Positions 5,546-9,517 of a stretch of 9,517 bases of DNA are shown piece after piece; positions within the stretch are counted from its first letter, which is position 1, and each line of letters starts with the position of its first letter. The position numbers and the translations under genes are program-made. The stretch is from the NCBI GenBank assembly GCA_043818095.1, contig JBDRGD010000022.1, positions 1 through 9,517 on the forward strand, read 5' to 3'. This DNA comes from JBDRGD01 sp043818095 (GTDB lineage: Bacteria; Chloroflexota; Dehalococcoidia; Dehalococcoidales; RBG-16-60-22). The notes under the pieces are model-generated. The model had not been told where the DNA came from. It searched no databases and saw nothing but the letters and a program-made list of their open reading frames with translations.

Positions 5546-7672
5546 TTGAGTATTTTAAAACTGCCGGAACGCATACGCCGGCTGGACGAGCTGAGCTTCG
5601 ATGTCTGGTGGAGCTGGCATGACGGGGCCCGCAAGCTGTTCCGGGCGCTTGACTACCCGCTGTGGAAAGCCAGCGGACATAATACCGTCAAGCAGCTGAA
5701 GCAGGTGACGCCGGGCAGGCTGGAGGAAGTGGCCCGGGACCCTTCCTTCCTGAAGCTCTATGACCGCACCGTTGCCGAATACGAGCAGGATCTCGGCAAT
5801 ACTACCAACTGGACCGCCACCCAGCACCCCGAGCTCACCAGGCAACCCGTAGCTTATTTCTCCATGGAGTACGCCCTGCATAACTCCCTGCCCATCTATG
5901 CCGGGGGCCTGGGCGCCCTGGCGGGAGATATCTGCAAGGAATGCAGCGACCTGGGACTCCCCCTCGTCGCGGTGGGTTTCATGTATCCCCAGGGCTACTT
6001 CCGCCAGCACCTTTCGGCGGAAGGGCAGCAGGAAGAGATCTACCAGAAGCTGGATTTCACAGAGGCGCCGATTACCCGCGTGCTCAACGCCCAGGGCGGT
6101 CCCGTCATCGCCTCCGCCCCGCTGAACCACCAGAGCCTTGACATCGGCGTCTGGCAGGTAAGAGTAGGCCGGACGATTATCTACCTCCTGGACACTGCCC
6201 TGGAGAGCAACCCAGAGCCGTATCGGGAGCTTTCCGCCCGCCTCTACACCGCCGACCGCGAGTCACGCATCCGGCAGGAACTCGTCCTCGGCATCGGGGG
6301 CGTGCGCGTGCTGCGCGCCCTGGGCATCGACCCCATTCTCTGGCACGCTAACGAGGGGCACACCGCGTTCATGACCCTGGAAAGGGCCCGGGAAAAGGTG
6401 GCCGCGGGCATGACCTTCGACGAGGCGTCCCGCGAGGTGCGCGCCGCCACCATTTTCACCACCCACACCCCGGTACCTTCCGGGCACGATGTTTTCGACC
6501 TTTCCCTGGTGGACCACTACCTGGCGAGCTATCCTTCGGCGCTGGGCATCGACCGCGATACTTTCCTGCGTCTGGGGCAGCCCGACGGTGGGCCACCCAA
6601 AGAATACAACATGACCGCGCTGGCGCTGAGAATGGCGGACCAGCGCTGCGGGGTCAGCCGCCTGCACGGCGAAGTCACCCGCAAGATGTGGCACAAGCTC
6701 TGGCCGGATATCCCGGAGGACGAGGTGCCGATATCCCACGTCACCAACGGGGTACATACCCCCACCTGGATTGCCTTCGAGCTTTATTACCTCTTTGCCA
6801 AACACCTCGGGGCGGACTGGATGCAGCAGCATGACGACCCCGAACTCTGGTCCCGCATCCATGCCATCCCCGACGAGGAACTCTGGGAGGTGCGCCGCCT
6901 CCTCAAGCGGAAACTCGTCGGCGCCATCCGTGAGCGCATGCGCTATTGCTGGATCGAGGACAACGCCGGCTGGGGGCAGATGATGTCCCGCGGGGCGCTG
7001 CTCGACCCCGATGTCCTGACGATTGCCTACGCCCGGCGCTTCACGGAATACAAGAGACCCACTCTGCTCTTCCGGGACGTGGACCGCCTGAAGCGCATCC
7101 TCACCAACTCCCTGTACCCGGTGCAGATTATCCTCGCGGGCAAGTCCCATCCTGCGGACCTGGCTTCCAAGCAACTCCTGCGGCAGGTCTACGAGCTGGC
7201 GACCGACCGCGAGCTCCAGGGCAGAATCGTCTTCGTGGAAGACTACGATATCCACGTGGCCCATTATCTCGTCCAGGGCGTGGATGTCTGGCTGAACACC
7301 CCCCGCCGCCTCCAGGAAGCCTGCGGCACCAGCGGCATGAAGGCCGCCATCAACGGCACCCTCAACCTCAGTATCAGGGACGGCTGGTGGTCTGAGGGCT
7401 ACAATCACCTGAACGGCTGGGCCATCGGCCGGGAAGAGCCCTACCCCAACCCCCAGGCGGAAGACGATGCCGACGCCCCGGAGCTTTACCGCCTCCTGGA
7501 AGAAGAAATCATCCCCCTGTACTACCAGCGGGACGTTTCCGGCATGCCCCGCACCTGGCTGCGCCTTACCAAGGAGTCCATCCGCACCGTCATCACCGCG
7601 TTTTCCGCCCGCCGCATGATGAAGGACTACGTGGAGCAGCTTTACCTCCCGGCGCTGAAAGTCCGGAAGTAA
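5546..7672 (+). CDS. glgP: Alpha-glucan phosphorylase, DUF3417 type, short form
   Basis: This is a 708-residue cytoplasmic enzyme predicted to release glucose 1-phosphate from glycogen or maltodextrin with phosphate. An N-terminal DUF3417 segment (about 8-105, with FDVWWSWH) precedes the GT35 phosphorylase core, which carries FSMEY (105-109), GGLGALAGD (120-128), HANEGHTAF (267-275), THTPVPSGHD (306-315) and EYKRPTLLF. The pyridoxal phosphate lysine is Lys599 in CGTSGMKAAINGT. TTG at 5546 is the start, with AAGGGG about 9 nt before it and family-like sequence (LPERIRRLDELSFDVWWSW) from the first residues. The protein ends at YVEQLYLPAL, where longer relatives from Thermus or actinobacteria continue for roughly 100-150 residues, so it appears to be a naturally shorter form, with no sign of a frameshift. 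A nitroreductase gene follows after 51 nt. Confidence 0.93.
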   Translation: MSILKLPERIRRLDELSFDVWWSWHDGARKLFRALDYPLWKASGHNTVKQLKQVTPGRLEEVARDPSFLKLYDRTVAEYEQDLGNTTNWTATQHPELTRQPVAYFSMEYALHNSLPIYAGGLGALAGDICKECSDLGLPLVAVGFMYPQGYFRQHLSAEGQQEEIYQKLDFTEAPITRVLNAQGGPVIASAPLNHQSLDIGVWQVRVGRTIIYLLDTALESNPEPYRELSARLYTADRESRIRQELVLGIGGVRVLRALGIDPILWHANEGHTAFMTLERAREKVAAGMTFDEASREVRAATIFTTHTPVPSGHDVFDLSLVDHYLASYPSALGIDRDTFLRLGQPDGGPPKEYNMTALALRMADQRCGVSRLHGEVTRKMWHKLWPDIPEDEVPISHVTNGVHTPTWIAFELYYLFAKHLGADWMQQHDDPELWSRIHAIPDEELWEVRRLLKRKLVGAIRERMRYCWIEDNAGWGQMMSRGALLDPDVLTIAYARRFTEYKRPTLLFRDVDRLKRILTNSLYPVQIILAGKSHPADLASKQLLRQVYELATDRELQGRIVFVEDYDIHVAHYLVQGVDVWLNTPRRLQEACGTSGMKAAINGTLNLSIRDGWWSEGYNHLNGWAIGREEPYPNPQAEDDADAPELYRLLEEEIIPLYYQRDVSGMPRTWLRLTKESIRTVITAFSARRMMKDYVEQLYLPALKVRK

Positions 7673-7723
7673 CATCCCCGCCTCACTCCCCACGACGACA
7701 TCTTTAAGGAAGGAAGAGATACC

Positions 7724-8377
7724 ATGGAATTCGCCGAGCTGGAAAAACTGGTCAAGAGCCGCCGCTCCATCCGCCGCTTCCAGGATAAAGACGTCCCGGA
7801 GGAACTGCTCCTCCGGGCAATCGAGCTGTCGACCTGGGCGCCCAATGCCGGGAACCAGCAGAACTGGTATTTCTACATCACGAGAAACCGCGGGATTATC
7901 CGCGCCGTCGCGGATGCCGTGCAGGAAAGCGTCGACCTGCTGGTCTCCTGGCCGGAAGCCGCCGACTACGGGAACGCCGCCACCCGCTGGCATGATAACG
8001 CCGCCTTCTTCCGCAGCGCCCCGGCGGCCATCGCCATCGCCACGACCAGGTACCAGTCCGTCGCCGATAAAATCCTGGAGAAACGCGGCGATTTTGATGC
8101 CGCCGCCGCCGAGATACGCGAGCAGCGCAACCTGGCGGTAAGCCATATCCAGTCCACCAGCGCGGCGGTGACCGTGCTGCTGCTGGCGCTGCACCAGATG
8201 GGGCTGGGCGCATGCTGGATGACCGGACCGTTACAGACGAAGAAAGCCGTGGAGAAAATCCTGAAGATTCCCGCCGATAAAGACCTGGTGACCTTCATCC
8301 CGGTGGGCTATCCGGCGGAAACCCCGGCGCCGCGGGAACGGAGACCGGTGACAGAGGTCAGCGAGTTCCTGAGTTGA
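7724..8377 (+). CDS. Nitroreductase-family FMN oxidoreductase
   Basis: This 217-residue protein has the usual family length. The N-terminal FMN-phosphate-binding motif is RRSIRRF (13-19). WAPNAGNQQNW (38-48) is the second conserved block, and MGLGACWMTGP (159-169) and IPVGYPAE (192-199) form the C-terminal flavin-binding part. The family are homodimeric FMN enzymes using NAD(P)H to reduce nitro groups, quinones, enones or other acceptors; some members do quite different chemistry, so the physiological substrate is open. ATG at 7724 lies behind AAGGAAGGAAGAG. It follows the phosphorylase gene by 51 nt with no evident promoter between, so co-transcription is likely. A functional link with glucan breakdown is not obvious. 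It converges on the next gene with a 21-nt gap. Confidence 0.92.
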   Translation: MEFAELEKLVKSRRSIRRFQDKDVPEELLLRAIELSTWAPNAGNQQNWYFYITRNRGIIRAVADAVQESVDLLVSWPEAADYGNAATRWHDNAAFFRSAPAAIAIATTRYQSVADKILEKRGDFDAAAAEIREQRNLAVSHIQSTSAAVTVLLLALHQMGLGACWMTGPLQTKKAVEKILKIPADKDLVTFIPVGYPAETPAPRERRPVTEVSEFLS

Positions 8378-8398
8378 TCATCCGGCGGTTACCCTGGG

Positions 8399-9160
8399 CT
8401 AGTCGCTGCCAGGCCCGGACTTTAACGCCACGGTGATGACCGGCGGATTTTTCGTCCGGTCATGCTTCACCACGAACGTCCCCGGGAAGTCCTTCAAGAG
8501 AGAAATCAGGTTCGGGCGATGGTATGTCCGGGGGTCGAAAGCCGGATTAAGCTGGCGCAGCCGGTTGCCCAGCGTGGAAAGATAGGTCCACCCTTCGTCC
8601 TTGGCGGACATCTCGAAACCCTTGAGCAGAATGCCCTCCGGCTCGGTCAGCTCGGCCGGCTCGGCGCTATCGCTCTTCTTGCGCCGCCGGCGCGACCGCC
8701 TTTTCGGCGCCATGGCGGGCTGGAGATTCTCGGTGTAGATGAACTGGTTGCAGGCGTTCACGAAAGCTTCCGGCGTTTTTTGCACCCCCACCCCGATGAC
8801 GAAAAGCCCCTTCTCTCTTATCCTTGTGGCCAGCCGGGTATAATCGCTGTCGCTGGAGACGATACAGAACCCCTGCAAATCGTTATCGTGCAGCAGGTCC
8901 ATGGCGTCGATAATCATGGCGCTGTCCGTGGCGTTCTTGCCGACGGTGTTCCGGAACTGCTGCACCGGCTGAATCGCGTGCAGGTGCAGCGTGTCCTTCC
9001 ACTGGTTCATGGCGGGCGTCGTCCAGTCGCCGTAGATACGCTTGATGGTGATCAGGCCGAACTTGCTTACCTCCTCCAATATCCGGGGCAGAAGGGCCGC
9101 CTGGGCGTTATCCCCGTCTATCAGGACGGCGTATGTCTGTTGTGAAGCCTGCTCCTCCAC
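8399..9160 (-). CDS. NYN (LabA/DUF88-type) domain protein with C-terminal OST-HTH/LOTUS domain
   Basis: This encodes 253 residues. The N-terminal NYN domain (about 9-145) is a PIN-like fold with acidic residues placed for metal binding: Asp15 and Asp17 in VLIDGDNA, Asp79 in GKNATDS, and Asp104 and Asp106 in VSSDSDY. Members are thought to be ribonucleases or RNA-processing factors. A strongly basic linker (KRRSRRRRKK, 153-162) could bind RNA. A C-terminal winged-helix OST-HTH/LOTUS domain (about 175-245, with LLKGFEMSAKDEGWTYLSTLG) is a known partner of NYN domains and a likely RNA-binding module. The start is GTG at 9160, behind GGGAGGG with a five-base gap. The gene lies 98 nt downstream of the tRNA-Asn gene on the same strand, with no clear terminator between them, so partial co-transcription is possible. 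The cellular target is unknown. Confidence 0.9.
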   Translation of the reverse strand: MEEQASQQTYAVLIDGDNAQAALLPRILEEVSKFGLITIKRIYGDWTTPAMNQWKDTLHLHAIQPVQQFRNTVGKNATDSAMIIDAMDLLHDNDLQGFCIVSSDSDYTRLATRIREKGLFVIGVGVQKTPEAFVNACNQFIYTENLQPAMAPKRRSRRRRKKSDSAEPAELTEPEGILLKGFEMSAKDEGWTYLSTLGNRLRQLNPAFDPRTYHRPNLISLLKDFPGTFVVKHDRTKNPPVITVALKSGPGSD

Positions 9161-9258
9161 GTAAACCCTCCCGGTTTTTCCTTATGTCTTTTCTCACCTA
9201 ACGCTATCATAATATCGGCACAGATGCAATACAGACGACGGAACGATATTGAGAAAGC

Positions 9259-9333
9259 TGGCTCCCCGAGCTGGATTCGAACCAACAACCTAGCGGTTAA
9301 CAGCCGCCCGCTCTACCATTGAGCTATCGGGGA
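9259..9333 (-). tRNA. tRNA-Asn (anticodon GTT)
   Basis: The minus strand folds into a full cloverleaf. The acceptor arms TCCCCGA (9333-9327) and TCGGGGA (9269-9263) pair perfectly. The D stem is GCTC/GAGC, the anticodon stem GGCGG/CCGCT closes the loop CTGTTAA with anticodon GTT (9301-9299), and the T arm is GTTGG-TTCGAAT-CCAGC. The discriminator is G, and the terminal CCA (9261-9259) is encoded in the DNA. Confidence 0.97.
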
Positions 9334-9346
9334 ATTTGACAGCTTT

Positions 9347-9375
9347 ATTATCTGATTTTTCCCCGCAACAGTCAA
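9347..9375 (-). promoter_or_regulatory. Near-consensus sigma70 promoter of the tRNA-Asn gene
   Basis: The minus strand has TTGACT (9375-9370), a 17-base spacer and GATAAT (9352-9347), each one mismatch from consensus. Transcription would start near 9340, about seven bases before the mature tRNA end, as expected for a strong tRNA promoter. Confidence 0.8.
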
Positions 9376-9397
9376 GCCCGCCGGGAGGCGGCGGCTT
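9374..9397. repeat. G+C-rich imperfect inverted repeat upstream of the tRNA promoter
   Basis: AAGCC-CGCC pairs with GGCG-(GC)-GGCTT around a GGGA loop, with a two-base bulge on one side. The repeat overlaps the upstream edge of the tRNA promoter -35 box and lies before the last plus-strand gene. No T-run follows on either strand, so a Rho-independent terminator is not supported. Its role is unknown. Confidence 0.3.
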
Positions 9398-9443
9398 GCC
9401 ACCGGGGCATGAGAAAAGTTATCATGAAACCAGGTAAGACATC

Positions 9444-9517
9444 ATGAGATATTACAGCCCGCGCGGCTCCGGGACGAACCCGATACTGATAATTATCACC
9501 ATTAACGTGGTGATGCT
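9444..9517 (+). CDS. Start of a probable membrane protein (partial, cut by window end)
   Basis: Only 24 codons are visible. The ATG at 9444 follows AGGTAAG (9432-9438), a fair ribosome binding site. The peptide begins with a short polar, basic stretch (MRYYSPRGSGTNP) and runs straight into a hydrophobic segment (ILIIITINVV), as at the first membrane helix of an integral membrane protein. The pattern of a short basic head, Asn-Pro, then a helix containing Ile-Asn-Val resembles the start of rhomboid-family intramembrane proteases. This is a weak guess from 24 residues. No promoter was identified for it; the gap 9334-9443 holds the divergent tRNA promoter and a G+C-rich inverted repeat. Confidence 0.55.
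   Translation, partial: MRYYSPRGSGTNPILIIITINVVM

Noticed and set aside
6263..8194. 643-residue minus-strand open frame opposite the phosphorylase and nitroreductase genes
   Set aside because: It is Gly/His/Val-rich shadow text across two clearly real genes and their gap, with no recognisable motif; long antisense frames are common in G+C-rich DNA.
8393..8413. CCTGG/CCAGG inverted repeat at the convergent gene ends
   Set aside because: The five-base stem has a long loop and no T-run on either strand, which is too weak for a bidirectional terminator.
9424..9447. Seven-codon ORF overlapping the start of the last gene by ATGA
   Set aside because: It has no clear ribosome binding site and is too short to judge; it looks like chance, though a leader peptide cannot be excluded.
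1..9517. CRISPR array, insertion sequence, prophage or integrase genes
   Set aside because: No spaced direct-repeat array, transposase, integrase or terminal inverted repeats were seen; the tRNA gene has no visible partial duplicate in the window that would mark an attachment site.

Overview
The window is G+C-rich bacterial DNA with short intergenic gaps, sigma70-type promoters, frequent GTG/TTG starts and a tRNA gene that encodes its own CCA. Gene content (a selenoprotein of the UGSC family, a dicluster Fe-S aldo/keto reductase, a TPP enzyme, a DUF3417-type glucan phosphorylase, a NYN/OST-HTH protein) fits an uncultured, probably anaerobic or facultative bacterium that decodes UGA as selenocysteine. 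Chloroflexota (Dehalococcoidia-like) is my best guess, but no marker gene here settles it.

Left part, minus strand (about 320-5287): one likely four-gene operon read right to left from a good promoter at 5320-5348. Its order is a 570-residue UGSC-family selenoprotein with an in-frame UGA at 4973-4975, an aldo/keto reductase with two C-terminal [4Fe-4S] motifs, an acetolactate-synthase-like TPP enzyme that starts at TTG, and a small rhodanese-like lipoprotein. Gaps between genes are 32-45 nt and each gene has a clear ribosome binding site. A hairpin follows the last stop codon. Bases 1-292 have visibly lower G+C and hold no convincing gene.

The main result is that two apparent minus-strand ORFs (4973-5287 and 3575-4954) are one gene interrupted by a UGA selenocysteine codon. 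The UGA sits in a Sec-Gly-Ser-Cys motif and is followed by a hairpin with the geometry of a bacterial SECIS. Conventional gene calling would truncate or split this gene.

Middle part, plus strand (5546-8377): an alpha-glucan phosphorylase of short form, then a nitroreductase-family flavoprotein, probably co-transcribed from a promoter with a perfect TATAAT box near 5506. The 258-bp gap 5288-5545 is a divergent promoter region.

Right part: a convergent minus-strand gene for a NYN-domain/OST-HTH putative RNA-processing protein, tRNA-Asn(GTT) on the minus strand with a near-consensus promoter, and the first 24 codons of a plus-strand probable membrane protein cut by the window edge.

The four-gene operon combines a thiol/selenol redox centre, an iron-sulfur reductase, a C-C bond-forming or -cleaving TPP enzyme and an exported sulfur-transfer-type protein. 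This suggests a redox-linked pathway on a carbonyl substrate, but the sequence does not show the substrate or the reaction.
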